From VRUG01 sp965372745 (GTDB taxonomy: Bacteria; Planctomycetota; Phycisphaerae; Sedimentisphaerales; Anaerobacaceae): a stretch of 64,000 nt of DNA. Location of the stretch: contig CBDVDM010000002.1 in the NCBI GenBank assembly GCA_965372745.1, forward strand, positions 1 to 64,000. Direction: 5' to 3'. Within the stretch, counting starts at the first letter, position 1. The number at the start of each line of letters is the position of its first letter. The position numbers and the translations under genes were made by a program. Shown here piece by piece: positions 1 to 9,361 of this stretch. Under the pieces are notes generated by a model. The model was not told the DNA's origin. It worked only from the letters and a program-made list of their open reading frames with translations, and did not search any database.

Positions 1-3000
1 GGATTCAACACTATGAAACGAGTTCGTGGAATAACTGCTGGTCATATATGATTGCCGAGACAAGCACCTACCTTGAGTACCCTTATGGCGAGGCTTCTTC
101 AAGCGCAAGCGGCTATGAGGCATACAAGGCCAAAGACGGTGATTTAGCTACAGGCTGGCGCTCCGGTGCAGGAGGCACTCAGAGCTATACACTTACTTAT
201 GAGAATCCTACCAAGCTATGTTTTGCCACTATAGTATGGGGTGATACCTACGCCACTTCTTACACCGTTGAGGTCAACGACGGCAATGAGTGGAGTACGG
301 CCTACAGCACCACCAGCGGCGACGGAGGCATCGATGACATCTGGCTGGACGTCGGCTGGCATGACCCCAACATATACGATAACGATTGGAACTATGTTTC
401 TACGCCGCAGCTTAAGGTACGTTTGACCTGCACGGCAGGCGGGGCCTCTTACGAGGTTCGTGAGTTCAGGGTTTCGCTTGGCAATCAGTATCCGCAGGTT
501 TATGCCTCCGAGGCATGGAAAAATGCCGATGCGTTTGATAGTCCGTACTGGCGATACCAATATAGCCCGGGCTTTTTGGTCAACGGCGGCATAGATGGCG
601 ACTACTGTCGCTGGACCACCGGAAACTTGGCTAAGTATCAGGATATCTGTATTGACTTGGGCTCGGAGCAGACCTTCGATGAGATTAAGATATACTGGCA
701 GACGAATGCCGACTGTAACGACTATACGATTTCAGGTTCGACAAACGGCAAAAGCTGGACCGAGCTTGCTCATCAGACCAGCACGACCGGCGATGTGGAC
801 TCCATCACTTTTACAGAGGCAACTGCCCGGTTTGTGAAGCTTGAGCTGGAAAATATAGTTGACAGGCCATATTCGATTAAGGAACTCTATATTATCCCCG
901 GCACTTTTGCCACTTCATGCCGGTCGGATGAATGGGGTTCACAGGTGCCTTTCAGGGCAGTGGATGGTGATTTGACCACGGGTTGGTACTCAGTACCGCC
1001 TTGGGGCAATTATGACCATAGTCCCTCGGAGTCTGTGCTCAACGACCAGTCAATCACCATTGACTACGGCCAGAATGAGGTAAGCTTTAACACCGTTATC
1101 CTGCACTGGGGCGGTTGGTTTGCCAGGTCATACTCCATTGATGTTGCAGATGATGTAAATGGCCCATGGACAAACAAGTACTCAACCACTATAGGAGATG
1201 GCAGCACAGACCTTATTTTACTGGACGAGGATATAACCACACAGTTTCTGCGGATTCACTGCACCAAGCGAGGAAATACAAAAGTCAGTTATTCTCTTGA
1301 GGAGATTGTGCTGGAGTCGCGTATCCGATACCCTGTTGCGACGGCCAGTTCCTATCTTGGCGGCAACATACCCGCCAACGCTATTGACGATTCAGATACG
1401 ACCCGCTGGGAGTCTGCGCACGCAGACCCGCAATGGATACAAATAGACTACGGACAGTTGAAGCAGTTCGATAAGGTACTGCTCTACTGGGAGGGAGCAT
1501 ACGGCAAATCCTACCAGATTCAGACCTCAAATGACGGCAGCAGCTGGACACCCCGCTACAGCACGACGACCGGAGACGGCGGCAATGATGTCATTGACCT
1601 TGGTGGGGTCATAACAGCCCGGTATATCCGTATGTATGGAACGCAGCGCGGGACAGGTTATGGTTATTCACTATATGATTTCAGCCCGCAATTGAGCAGC
1701 CCGCCCGTAAAACTGGCTGCCCTGTATACTGAGCCGCTCACTGCGGTGGGCAGTACAGCCAGCACCTATCAGGGCGGCTACCCGCCTTCCAATGCCATTG
1801 ACGCTTCGGATGCAACACGCTGGGCCTCCGACTGGTCAGACCCGCAATGGATAAGGATAGACTTAGGTCAGTCAAAGCAGTTCAATCAAGTCAGACTCTA
1901 CTGGGAGACTTCCTACGGAAAATCCTACGAGATTCAGACCTCAGACAACGACAGCAACTGGACGACCCGCTACAGCACAACGAAGGGGCTGGGCGGCGAT
2001 GAGACGGTCAGGCTTGGTGAGACAGTAACAGCCCGATATGTCCGGATGTACGGAACAAAACGCGGAACGTCCTGGGGTTATTCGCTGTATGATTTCAGAC
2101 CCATATTTGCTCCGCCCGGCAAACGGCTGCTGGTAAATGACCAGCCGTTCATTATGAAGGGCGTCTGCTACGGTGGAACACCGGTTGGAATGAATTACCA
2201 TTACGACTGGTCCGGCGATGCGGATATGTATAATATAGACCTGCCTCTGCTGCAGAATATCGGATGTAACGTCATCCGTTTATACCAGCCGCCGCTATAT
2301 CCTGACGGTATGGATGCTGCCTATGAGGAAGGAATCTATGCGATGATGGGTTATGACATTGCTCAAGGCTCTGACATCACCGACCCGAATGTCCGGAATG
2401 CCTTTAAATCACATTTTCTCGAAATGGTAGAACAATGGAAGGACCATCCGGCGGTACTTATGTGGTCGATAGCCAATGAATACAACGTTCATGTCGGGGA
2501 CACAAACAAGCCTATATGGTACGAGTTGGTAGATGAGTGTGCTGCTGCTGCCAAGCAGATTGAAGGCAGCAATTATCATCCGGTAACAACTGTCAATGTT
2601 GAGGTCGGAGACCTTGAAAACCGTGAAACTATGGGCTGTGCCGACAGTAATATGCCTAATCTGGATATCTGGTCTGTCAATGTTTATCGAGGCCGGCACT
2701 TCTTCGACCTGTTCGCACTGGATAAGTTTGCAAGCTGGACCAGCAAGCCGATGTGTATTGCCGAGTTCGGCTGTGACGTTTATCATACCCTTGAGGAAAG
2801 GGTATTTGAGACCCCGCAGGCTGAGTATATGAAGAACTGGTGGACCGACATGTTAGCCAACGGCAGTGGGCTTAATCCGGACAAGCCATGTATTGGCGGA
2901 ACTCTCTTTCAGTACGCCGATGACTGGAACAAACAGGGTGACTCCAGTGGACACGCCCTCTGGCCGACCGGCGGATGCTGGAACTTATACGATTCGGTAT

Positions 3001-3902
3001 GGGATCCCGAAATACAGAACCTTAAGCCGAACTGGGAAGACGAATGGGTTGGAATAGTAGGCATAGCACCGGATACTTATGACAAGACAATACGCCAGTC
3101 TTACTACTCGCTGGGTGAGGTATGGTCTGCGGATACCGTCTCGGACAACTTCGCTACCAATACTCAGGCTAATTATACATGGTACGGGTCAGAGCACAGC
3201 CATGACGGCACGAATGAATGGCTCAACACATACGCCGGCACCGGCAGCAGCAATTATGTTACTATGACTCGAAGCTTCGAGTCCGATGAAGTAGCTACCC
3301 AGGCCGACTTCCATTTTACCAATACGAGTGGTGCAAACGGCGCTATCTGTGTTTTCGTACGGGCAACGGCAGGAAGCGAACCAGGCACGCAGGACAGCTA
3401 CTGCGCGCTCATAGATGTAAATGACGGCGGCGCTGTACACCCGTCACTTTACAGAACAAACGGCGGAACATGGACATCGCTGGTAAGCGGAGTCAGCTAT
3501 CCCAAGCCGGGCCTGGACGAATGGCATACAGTCAGGTTTGCCGCTACTGGTAACATCTTAACACTGTTTATCGATGGACACAACATGTTCAGTTACGAGG
3601 ACAAATCCGGCTCGGCAATAACCGCAGCCGGCAATGTTGCTGTTAAGACGATAGACGGAGATGCCTACATCGACAATTTCTTTGCAATTAAGTGCGGATT
3701 CGGCGGCGATGATACCTATGTTGATGGTGATTTAAATGGTGACAGCGATGTGGACTTAGCTGATTTCGCCATCCTGGCCTCAGCTTGGCTGAGTAGCCCA
3801 GGCGATGATAATTGGAATCCGGCTTGCGACATCTCTGACCAAAAAGATAGTATTATCGATATATTGGACCTCGCCGTTTTAGCTGAAAATTGGCTTAACT
3901 AA
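1..3902 (+). CDS. Modular secreted glycoside hydrolase (clan GH-A-like) with F5/8-type repeats and dockerin-like end, 5'-partial
   Basis: The reading frame is open from the first base, so the true start and any signal peptide lie outside the window. Numbering from the first Met at 48, there are about five tandem discoidin/F5-8-type C modules (residues ~1-145, 150-285, 290-425, 430-548, 560-680). They share patterns such as AIDxSDxTRWxS and IDxGQxKQFxxVxLYWE. A TIM-barrel glycosidase domain follows (~690-1030). WSIANEYN contains the likely acid/base Glu811 and CIAEFGCDVY the likely nucleophile Glu906, as in GH2/GH5-type enzymes. Next come a LamG/concanavalin-like module (~1030-1220) and a dockerin-type-I-like calcium repeat pair (DLNGDSDVDLADF) at ~1221-1284. 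The architecture suggests an extracellular polysaccharide-degrading enzyme. The exact GH family and substrate cannot be fixed by eye. Confidence 0.85.
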   Translation, partial: IQHYETSSWNNCWSYMIAETSTYLEYPYGEASSSASGYEAYKAKDGDLATGWRSGAGGTQSYTLTYENPTKLCFATIVWGDTYATSYTVEVNDGNEWSTAYSTTSGDGGIDDIWLDVGWHDPNIYDNDWNYVSTPQLKVRLTCTAGGASYEVREFRVSLGNQYPQVYASEAWKNADAFDSPYWRYQYSPGFLVNGGIDGDYCRWTTGNLAKYQDICIDLGSEQTFDEIKIYWQTNADCNDYTISGSTNGKSWTELAHQTSTTGDVDSITFTEATARFVKLELENIVDRPYSIKELYIIPGTFATSCRSDEWGSQVPFRAVDGDLTTGWYSVPPWGNYDHSPSESVLNDQSITIDYGQNEVSFNTVILHWGGWFARSYSIDVADDVNGPWTNKYSTTIGDGSTDLILLDEDITTQFLRIHCTKRGNTKVSYSLEEIVLESRIRYPVATASSYLGGNIPANAIDDSDTTRWESAHADPQWIQIDYGQLKQFDKVLLYWEGAYGKSYQIQTSNDGSSWTPRYSTTTGDGGNDVIDLGGVITARYIRMYGTQRGTGYGYSLYDFSPQLSSPPVKLAALYTEPLTAVGSTASTYQGGYPPSNAIDASDATRWASDWSDPQWIRIDLGQSKQFNQVRLYWETSYGKSYEIQTSDNDSNWTTRYSTTKGLGGDETVRLGETVTARYVRMYGTKRGTSWGYSLYDFRPIFAPPGKRLLVNDQPFIMKGVCYGGTPVGMNYHYDWSGDADMYNIDLPLLQNIGCNVIRLYQPPLYPDGMDAAYEEGIYAMMGYDIAQGSDITDPNVRNAFKSHFLEMVEQWKDHPAVLMWSIANEYNVHVGDTNKPIWYELVDECAAAAKQIEGSNYHPVTTVNVEVGDLENRETMGCADSNMPNLDIWSVNVYRGRHFFDLFALDKFASWTSKPMCIAEFGCDVYHTLEERVFETPQAEYMKNWWTDMLANGSGLNPDKPCIGGTLFQYADDWNKQGDSSGHALWPTGGCWNLYDSVWDPEIQNLKPNWEDEWVGIVGIAPDTYDKTIRQSYYSLGEVWSADTVSDNFATNTQANYTWYGSEHSHDGTNEWLNTYAGTGSSNYVTMTRSFESDEVATQADFHFTNTSGANGAICVFVRATAGSEPGTQDSYCALIDVNDGGAVHPSLYRTNGGTWTSLVSGVSYPKPGLDEWHTVRFAATGNILTLFIDGHNMFSYEDKSGSAITAAGNVAVKTIDGDAYIDNFFAIKCGFGGDDTYVDGDLNGDSDVDLADFAILASAWLSSPGDDNWNPACDISDQKDSIIDILDLAVLAENWLN

Positions 3903-3998
3903 AAAACAAAGCATAAAGAGCGCAGTGTCGTTGGCTTTGGTGTTAGCAAAAAAGCATGGGACGAGGGCTGGTACATAGATGATGTTACAATTAAATGA
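3903..3998 (+). pseudogene. Remnant of a carbohydrate-binding-type domain C-terminus
   Basis: Directly after the hydrolase stop, another frame reads VVGFGVSKKAWDEGWYIDDVTIK then a stop. The ending GWYIDDVTI is typical of jelly-roll/MAM-like modules of bacterial exoproteins. There is no start codon or RBS, so it looks like the tail of a lost gene or of a longer ancestral version of the hydrolase. The fragment is short and the call is tentative. Confidence 0.35.
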
Positions 3999-4027
3999 CT
4001 TTTTTAAAGCTGTTTGAAGCTATTCAG

Positions 4028-4060
4028 GCGTGGCGGTCATAAAAACCGCCACGCTTTTTC
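4028..4060 (+). terminator. Rho-independent terminator after the glycoside hydrolase
   Basis: GCGTGGCGGT (4028-4037) pairs perfectly with ACCGCCACGC (4045-4054) around a short A-rich loop, followed by TTTTT. It is a classic intrinsic terminator for the upstream plus-strand gene. Confidence 0.85.
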
Positions 4061-4356
4061 TTATACCAATCCTCGGACTGAAAATCCGTGTGTAGGCGGT
4101 TCAGGGTAGGGAGGGAGATTGCGGTCGTGTGAATTATATGGATGTTTGGTGGCGAAAGGCGGTTTCGTTAAGGCATCAGCCTTTTTGCCTTTACCTGTTT
4201 GGTTCCGGCTCGTTCGGGTTAGGGAGTATTATAATGGTTTTGTATTGACGGCCCTGAAAAGAAGTGTAAAATACCTTATTTGCATAGGGAGGGTCGAGCA
4301 AATTCTGAATAGTTGTTTGTTTTTTTATCTTAATATTCCCTAATTGAAAGTTTGTT
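4061..4356 (+). promoter_or_regulatory. Intergenic region with sigma-70-like promoter for typA
   Basis: TTGACG (4245-4250) and TAAAAT (4267-4272) are separated by 16 nt and lie ~85 nt before the typA start, a good sigma-70-type match. The stretch 4071-4105 resembles the 3' half of a tRNA (see findings). No other gene is credible here. A 74-codon ORF across the region has no SD and no recognisable family. Confidence 0.45.
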
Positions 4357-6213
4357 ATGTATTCAGATTATATTCGTAATGTAGCAATAATCGCCCATGT
4401 CGATCATGGCAAAACAACGCTCGTAGACCAGCTTCTATACCAGTCCGGCATGTTCAGAACCGAAGAGCTCGATAAATTAGCTGGCGGCCAGCACAATTTG
4501 ATAATGGATTCAAACCCCCTCGAAAAAGAACGCGGCATAACAATCCTAAGCAAAAACTGCGCGATTTACTATACCGACTCAAAAGGCGATGAATATAAGA
4601 TAAATCTGATTGACACTCCGGGCCATGCCGATTTTGGCGGCGAGGTCGAACGAGTTTTAAAAATGGCAGATGGCGTACTGGTCCTGGTAGATGCATTTGA
4701 AGGCCCAATGCCGCAAACAAGATTTGTATTGACCAAAGCCCTCGAACACAAATTAAAACCAGTAATAGTCATAAACAAAGTAGACCGCGAAAACAGCAGG
4801 CCGGACGATGTGGTTAATGAAGTATTCGATTTGCTCGTATCACTCGGCGCAGATGATGAGGCTCTCGATTTTCCACTTGTTTACGCATCAGCCAAAGATG
4901 GTTGGGCAACAACAGATATGGCTAATAAAACCAATAATATCCAGGTAATATTTGATGCGATAATAAACAATATTCCATCGCCAACAGTTGACCAGAACGC
5001 GCCGCTGCAAATGCTGGTGACAAACCAGGAGTATTCGGAGTATGTTGGACGAATAGCAATTGGCAAGGTTTTCGCGGGTAAAATAACCGAAGGTCAGCTG
5101 GTTACAGTAATTGACGCCGATGGTTTGCATACTCAGCAAAAGGTTATGCACATCCATCAGTTTTTTGGTCTTGGCCGAAAACAGGTCTCAAGCGTTCTGG
5201 CAGGTGATATCTGTGCGATATCAGGGCTTGACCCTGTGGAGATTGGTAACACTATTGCCTGTGCGGATAAGCCTTCGCAGCTTGCGGTTATTTCAGTTGA
5301 TGAGCCGACAATGGCCATGACATTTAGAATTAATGATGGTCCTTTCGCAGGAAAAGATGGAAAATACATAACCAGCAGGCAAATTGGAGATAGACTCCAA
5401 AAAGAATTACAGCAAAACGTTGCCTTGAGAGTAGAACCTGGCCGGACGCCTGAAGAGTTCAATGTTTCAGGCAGAGGTTTGATGCATCTTGGAATTCTGC
5501 TGGAGACTATGCGGCGGGAAGGTTATGAGATTTGTGTCGGTAAGCCGAATGTGATATTGAGGACGGTTGAAGGCAGACGTCATGAGCCGATAGAACTGCT
5601 CGTAGTGGATTGCCCATTGGGTTGCCAGAATTCCGTGATGAGTCTTCTGGGAGATAGGCGAAGTGAAATAGTTAAAATGGATGCCAAAAGCGGAGCCGGT
5701 GATTTTGTTCATATGGAATTTTTGATACCGTCGCGTGGTTTGTTCGGCCTTCATGCAAGGATGATGAACGCAACTGCCGGCAGAGCGATTATGCATCATA
5801 CGTTTGAAAGATATGAGCCGATGCGCGGTACGATACCTCAGCGCAAGGCAGGGGTTATGATAGCGACCACTACCGGAGGAGTGACTGCTTATGCACTCGA
5901 TGCCTTGTACGATAGAGGTGTTTTCTTTGTCGAGCCGGCTGAACAGGTATACGAAGGACAGGTGGTAGGAGAACACTGCAAGGAAAAAGATATACCTGTA
6001 AACGTGGTTAGAGGTAAGCAGCTTTCTAACGTTCGGGCATCGGGTAAAGATGAAGCAGCTAAGGTCAGACCTGCCAGGAAGATGAGTCTTGAGGCGACTA
6101 TGGAATACATTCAATCCGACGAGCTTGTTGAGATTTGTCCTAATTCAATTAGAATCCGCAAAAGGCTGTTAAAAGAAACCGATAGACGGCGTCACGAACG
6201 CAAAAACCATTAA
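4357..6213 (+). CDS. typA: Translational GTPase TypA/BipA
   Basis: At 618 aa this is the normal length for TypA/BipA, a ribosome-binding GTPase related to EF-G and LepA that is implicated in 50S assembly and growth under stress. The G1 motif AHVDHGKT is at residues 13-20, followed by RGIT, DTPGHADFGGEVER and NKVDRENSRPDDV. Beta-barrel domain II (~205-300), EF-G-like domains III/V and the TypA-specific C-terminal domain follow, with the conserved RGLFG and TTGGVTAYAL stretches. The SD before ATG 4357 is weak. The gene stands alone between a terminator and the rubrerythrin gene. Large antisense ORFs across it are composition artefacts. Confidence 0.97.
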   Translation: MYSDYIRNVAIIAHVDHGKTTLVDQLLYQSGMFRTEELDKLAGGQHNLIMDSNPLEKERGITILSKNCAIYYTDSKGDEYKINLIDTPGHADFGGEVERVLKMADGVLVLVDAFEGPMPQTRFVLTKALEHKLKPVIVINKVDRENSRPDDVVNEVFDLLVSLGADDEALDFPLVYASAKDGWATTDMANKTNNIQVIFDAIINNIPSPTVDQNAPLQMLVTNQEYSEYVGRIAIGKVFAGKITEGQLVTVIDADGLHTQQKVMHIHQFFGLGRKQVSSVLAGDICAISGLDPVEIGNTIACADKPSQLAVISVDEPTMAMTFRINDGPFAGKDGKYITSRQIGDRLQKELQQNVALRVEPGRTPEEFNVSGRGLMHLGILLETMRREGYEICVGKPNVILRTVEGRRHEPIELLVVDCPLGCQNSVMSLLGDRRSEIVKMDAKSGAGDFVHMEFLIPSRGLFGLHARMMNATAGRAIMHHTFERYEPMRGTIPQRKAGVMIATTTGGVTAYALDALYDRGVFFVEPAEQVYEGQVVGEHCKEKDIPVNVVRGKQLSNVRASGKDEAAKVRPARKMSLEATMEYIQSDELVEICPNSIRIRKRLLKETDRRRHERKNH

Positions 6214-6353
6214 TAATATGTTGTAATGTTCAAAAATGGCGTAGGCCGGCAGTGGGGTGAAATTATCATTCGAAGATGTTACCATTGATTTGCAGGGTAA
6301 TGTTGCAAAGACCGAAACGATTGATTAATCATTTCAGGAAAGGCAGGTGCATT

Positions 6354-6926
6354 ATGGAACTTAAAGGTAGTCAAACAGAAAAGAATTTATTAACAGCGTT
6401 CGCAGGTGAATCACAGGCGAGGAATAGATACACGTATTTTGCCAGCCAGGCCAAAAAAGAGGGATACGAGCAGATAAGAGCTATTTTTGAAGAAACAGCA
6501 AATCAGGAGAAGGAGCACGCCAAGCGGGAATTCAAGTTTTTAGAAGGCGGTGAGGTTGAGATTTCAGCGGCTTTCCCAGCTGGTGTTATCGCCAGCACAA
6601 TCGACAATCTCAAAGCCGCCGCAGCCGGTGAACACTACGAAACGACCCAGATGTATCCGGAGTTTGCAGAGGTGGCAGAGAAAGAAGGGTTTGGCGAAAT
6701 TGCTGAAGTTTTCAGGAATATTGCCGTCGCGGAGAAACGACACGAGGATAGGTACCTGGCATTAGCGAAGAATATGCAGGCAGGTAAGGTATTTAAGAAA
6801 GATGCTCCAATTCGCTGGGTATGCAGAAACTGCGGCTATGTACACGAAGGTACTGAGGTTACTGATAATTGTCCTGCATGTGCACATCCGCAGGCTTATT
6901 TTGAAATGGAAGCAACCAATTATTAA
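6354..6926 (+). CDS. Rubrerythrin
   Basis: Rubrerythrin is a cytoplasmic diiron/rubredoxin peroxidase that reduces hydrogen peroxide in anaerobes. The 190-aa protein has an N-terminal ferritin-like four-helix domain with ESQARNRY and EETANQEKEHAK carrying the diiron Glu/His ligands. A C-terminal rubredoxin-like domain has Cys157, 160, 173 and 176 (CRNC...CPAC). The start at 6354 was chosen over an in-frame ATG at 6276 because GGAAAGG precedes it and the family begins with a MELKGSxTEKNL-type sequence. It belongs functionally with the superoxide reductase operon 3.6 kb downstream. Confidence 0.95.
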   Translation: MELKGSQTEKNLLTAFAGESQARNRYTYFASQAKKEGYEQIRAIFEETANQEKEHAKREFKFLEGGEVEISAAFPAGVIASTIDNLKAAAAGEHYETTQMYPEFAEVAEKEGFGEIAEVFRNIAVAEKRHEDRYLALAKNMQAGKVFKKDAPIRWVCRNCGYVHEGTEVTDNCPACAHPQAYFEMEATNY

Positions 6927-7289
6927 CAGCCGGAATATCTGACACACCGACGGGAAACATTGCAGCAATTTTGGTTTTGAAAAATCCAGAATTTTGAAAA
7001 AATAGCGAAATTTGGGGTTAAATTTCGGGGATTTTGGGGGATGGATGTGGGTTTTTAGGTTAAAAACGGGGATTTGAGTCAATCAAATGCGTAAGTAAAC
7101 GCGAAAACAGGGGTAAAACTTACAGAAATTCGCAGAAATTTACAAAAATGCGCACGAAACAAACAAAAACAGCCCAGTTTTGAGCAGAAATTTTCCCCTA
7201 CTTGCGCGTTTGATTGAAAAGCAAAACGCCACGATGTAAGCTCACAAAACCACCCCCGATAAATCGGGGTTTTCGCTGCGCTTCAACAT
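6927..7289. other. Intergenic region without a gene; hairpin and one repeat unit at its end
   Basis: The first ~270 bases are A/T-rich with runs of AAATT and GGGG and show no convincing ORF. At 7217-7250 lies a unit of the 21-nt repeat family (ACGATGTAAGCTCACAAAAC). At 7254-7273 is the hairpin CCCCGA-TAAA-TCGGGG with TTTT on the plus side. The hairpin could end plus-strand transcription from rubrerythrin or simply be a repeat component. Confidence 0.4.
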
Positions 7290-7898
7290 CTACAGAACAG
7301 CCATTACTGTATTACTGGCTTGGCCATCGCCTGCCTTATTAACGGCGATGATGCGGTATTCAAGCTCTTTGCCCTTCGGCTGTTCGACTAATGTGGCCTC
7401 TGTAATAACTGCCGTTGCGACATCTTCCCACGCGCCTGCCGGTCGTTCCCTTCGCGTTACCTTATAAGCTGACGGTGCGCCGCCATCGATGGGGGCCTTC
7501 CAGTCGAGAAATACCCAGCCATCGCCCTGTCGTGGCGCTTCCAAAAGTCTCGTCTGTCCGGGTATAGCCAATGGTGTCGGGGCTTTTTTGCCTGCCCAGC
7601 CGAGGAGCTTCAATTTGTCATCATCGAAATCGACGGTATTCTCGGCGTAGCGGATATCGCTTTTCATTGCATCAACCAGACTATCGAGCGCATCGTCCTT
7701 AGTGGTAGTGGCTGCCTCGGCTGCGGCTGCGGCGGCAATCGCGGCATTGAGTGCCGTGATATAGGCGGTTTTCGCTGCCGTCAGATCAAGCACTGCTACC
7801 GGCGGCGCCGGATAAAGCACTGCATTGGCGGTCAGTCCCGTTATTATCGCCTCGGCTAATGCTATAACTTCTGCTTCTGTTCTTGGAAATCTTGCCAT
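7290..7898 (-). CDS. Fibronectin type III-like domain protein, paralogue 1
   Basis: This 202-aa protein has three parts. An N-terminal helical segment starts MARFPRTEAEVIALAEAI. An Ala-rich helical stretch (IAAAAAAEAATTTKDDALDSL) follows, with DIRYAENTVDFDDDKLKLLGWAGKK. The C-terminal ~95-aa fibronectin-III-like fold has LLEAPRQGDGWVFLDWKAP, AYKVTRRERP and the ending YRIIAVNKAGDGQASNTVMAVL. There is no signal peptide. AAAGGAG precedes the ATG. A close paralogue lies at 9604-10224 and a decayed third copy at 12551-12707. The function is unknown; a role in binding or surface scaffolding is only a guess. Confidence 0.75.
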   Translation of the reverse strand: MARFPRTEAEVIALAEAIITGLTANAVLYPAPPVAVLDLTAAKTAYITALNAAIAAAAAAEAATTTKDDALDSLVDAMKSDIRYAENTVDFDDDKLKLLGWAGKKAPTPLAIPGQTRLLEAPRQGDGWVFLDWKAPIDGGAPSAYKVTRRERPAGAWEDVATAVITEATLVEQPKGKELEYRIIAVNKAGDGQASNTVMAVL

Positions 7899-7978
7899 TT
7901 TATCTAAACTCCTTTCAGTAAAAGTTATTCCATTATTTTCTCCCCGCTACGTTGCGGGGTGTTTTGCAACATATTATT

Positions 7979-8296
7979 TTATCTTTTCAATATCCCTGCG
8001 GCTAATACACCCTTTAATGCATTAATCAAAGATTCAGCTTCCGCTTCTCCTGCAAAATGTAACTCAACTCCTTTTTCAGTATTCCTTGCAAACGGAATAA
8101 ATGAGCTGCCTTGATCATCAATTTCAAATCTGAAAATCACCCCTCCCCTATCCTCATCATCAACACTAGTGAAAGTTTGAACTATTGCAATTCCAACTGC
8201 TCCAGAAATATATTCGATGCTCGTCTGTGGCCCTGGAACAGTACCTGCTCGTTCACCCTCTGTGTTATCGCAGTTGCGTCCAATAATATTTGGCAT
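7979..8296 (-). CDS. Uncharacterised small protein
   Basis: I do not recognise this ~105-aa protein. It is rich in Gly, Glu and Asp, with no signal peptide or membrane segment, and it ends ALKGVLAAGILKR. Two ATGs lie six bases apart; the second (8296) sits at better spacing from AAGGA, so it was chosen over 8302. It lies 80 bases upstream of the FN3-like gene on the same strand and may be cotranscribed with it. Confidence 0.55.
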   Translation of the reverse strand: MPNIIGRNCDNTEGERAGTVPGPQTSIEYISGAVGIAIVQTFTSVDDEDRGGVIFRFEIDDQGSSFIPFARNTEKGVELHFAGEAEAESLINALKGVLAAGILKR

Positions 8297-8333
8297 AATC
8301 ATTTTCCTTTTTTAAAGTCTTATCTTGTTTGTT

Positions 8334-8657
8334 TTAAAATCCTGCCTTATTTGTTCCTTGCTTTACAATTTTAAGCATTTCCCCATCTTTTGAAAAACGT
8401 ATTATTAAGACAAATCCTTTCGCGCCTAACATATTCCCATGTACATATTTCCATGTCAAATCATATGTCTCATCATCATTATAGGTTCGAGTGCAGGGTT
8501 GACCGCCAAGAGTATCAATAACCTCTTGTTCGCTGTCGCCGGGCTCTAAGTTGTTTATTGAGTTATAATCAAAACTGTTTCCGACAGAAGCACAGGAAAC
8601 CAGAAACAAAGAGAATCCCATAGATAACAACAATGCAATACTTAGTGTTTTTTTCAT
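8334..8657 (-). CDS. Small BamE/SmpA-like lipoprotein
   Basis: This 107-aa protein has a type II signal peptide (MKK, hydrophobic stretch, LVSC lipobox with Cys22), so it should be a lipid-anchored envelope protein. The mature part has NNLEPGDSEQEVIDTLGGQP, the typical beginning of the SmpA/OmlA (BamE) fold (LxxGxSxxEVxxxLGxP), followed by strands with YDLTWKY. AAAGGGA precedes the ATG. It could be an outer-membrane assembly accessory protein or one of the many generic lipoproteins with this fold. The neighbours give no further clue. Confidence 0.65.
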   Translation of the reverse strand: MKKTLSIALLLSMGFSLFLVSCASVGNSFDYNSINNLEPGDSEQEVIDTLGGQPCTRTYNDDETYDLTWKYVHGNMLGAKGFVLIIRFSKDGEMLKIVKQGTNKAGF

Positions 8658-8705
8658 GTGTTCCCTTTCAAATTTTCAATATCTATTCCGTATTGCTATC
8701 AAACG

Positions 8706-9284
8706 TTAATCAAATTCTATACTTTCCAATATCCATCTATTGCCATCAACAGTTTCGATGCCTTTTAGAATACAAGTGTACCTACTTCGTGTTGTTGCTC
8801 CAAAGCTGTTTTTTGCATCGACATATGCAGAAACCTTAAACCGACCTTCACCCAAATCAACTCCTATCAGCTCACGATTGTTCAGTGGATTAGGGAATTT
8901 TGCTGACGATGAAGATTTTAATCGTTGTCTAACATAATCACAACTCTGATAATAAGCGGACAATCCATTAGGTTTTGGAGTAGATTTTGGTTCAGATTTT
9001 GAACCAGAACTCATCCAATGACCCGCAAAACCAAAAATTAGAAGGAAAACAATAATAAAAACGGCGGAAGTAAACCTGACTGCAAGGATTTTTGATCTCA
9101 TTTCTGACTCGGAAGGTAATTCATCTTCAGGAATGATTACATTTCTGCGAAGCAATTCCTGCTTGATTAAAGATAATGTATTTTTTCTGTAATTATAATA
9201 GTACTTCGTAACATATTCTTTCAGTTCATCTGTTGGCCGAGTTTTGTAAAGAAGAATAAGTTTGCGACGTTTTTCGAAATTCAT
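8706..9284 (-). CDS. Uncharacterised membrane protein with extracytoplasmic domain
   Basis: The ~192-aa protein has a basic, Lys/Arg/Tyr-rich N-terminal cytoplasmic part (~1-65), one transmembrane helix (~67-90) and a Ser/Lys/Pro linker. A C-terminal domain contains CDYVRQRLKSSSSAKFPN and VSAYVDAKNSFGATTRSRYTC, with two Cys that could pair. That domain recurs in many bacterial proteins of unknown role. Start 9284 (MNFEKRR) was preferred over 9323 and 9302 because GGAAAGG lies 9 bases upstream. The 21-nt repeat array lies immediately upstream. Confidence 0.6.
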   Translation of the reverse strand: MNFEKRRKLILLYKTRPTDELKEYVTKYYYNYRKNTLSLIKQELLRRNVIIPEDELPSESEMRSKILAVRFTSAVFIIVFLLIFGFAGHWMSSGSKSEPKSTPKPNGLSAYYQSCDYVRQRLKSSSSAKFPNPLNNRELIGVDLGEGRFKVSAYVDAKNSFGATTRSRYTCILKGIETVDGNRWILESIEFD

Positions 9285-9361
9285 GGCCTCTTGCCTTTCC
9301 ATTAGATTCAAACCACAGAGCAAAATCGCCCTTTAAGGGATTTTTCTCATAACTCCATTAA

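Noticed and set aside
4119..4343. 74-codon ORF upstream of typA
   Set aside because: No SD, no family, and it overlaps the probable typA promoter.
5467..6114. Long antisense ORF (215 codons) across typA
   Set aside because: It lies wholly within a well-conserved gene, has no SD and its product resembles nothing.
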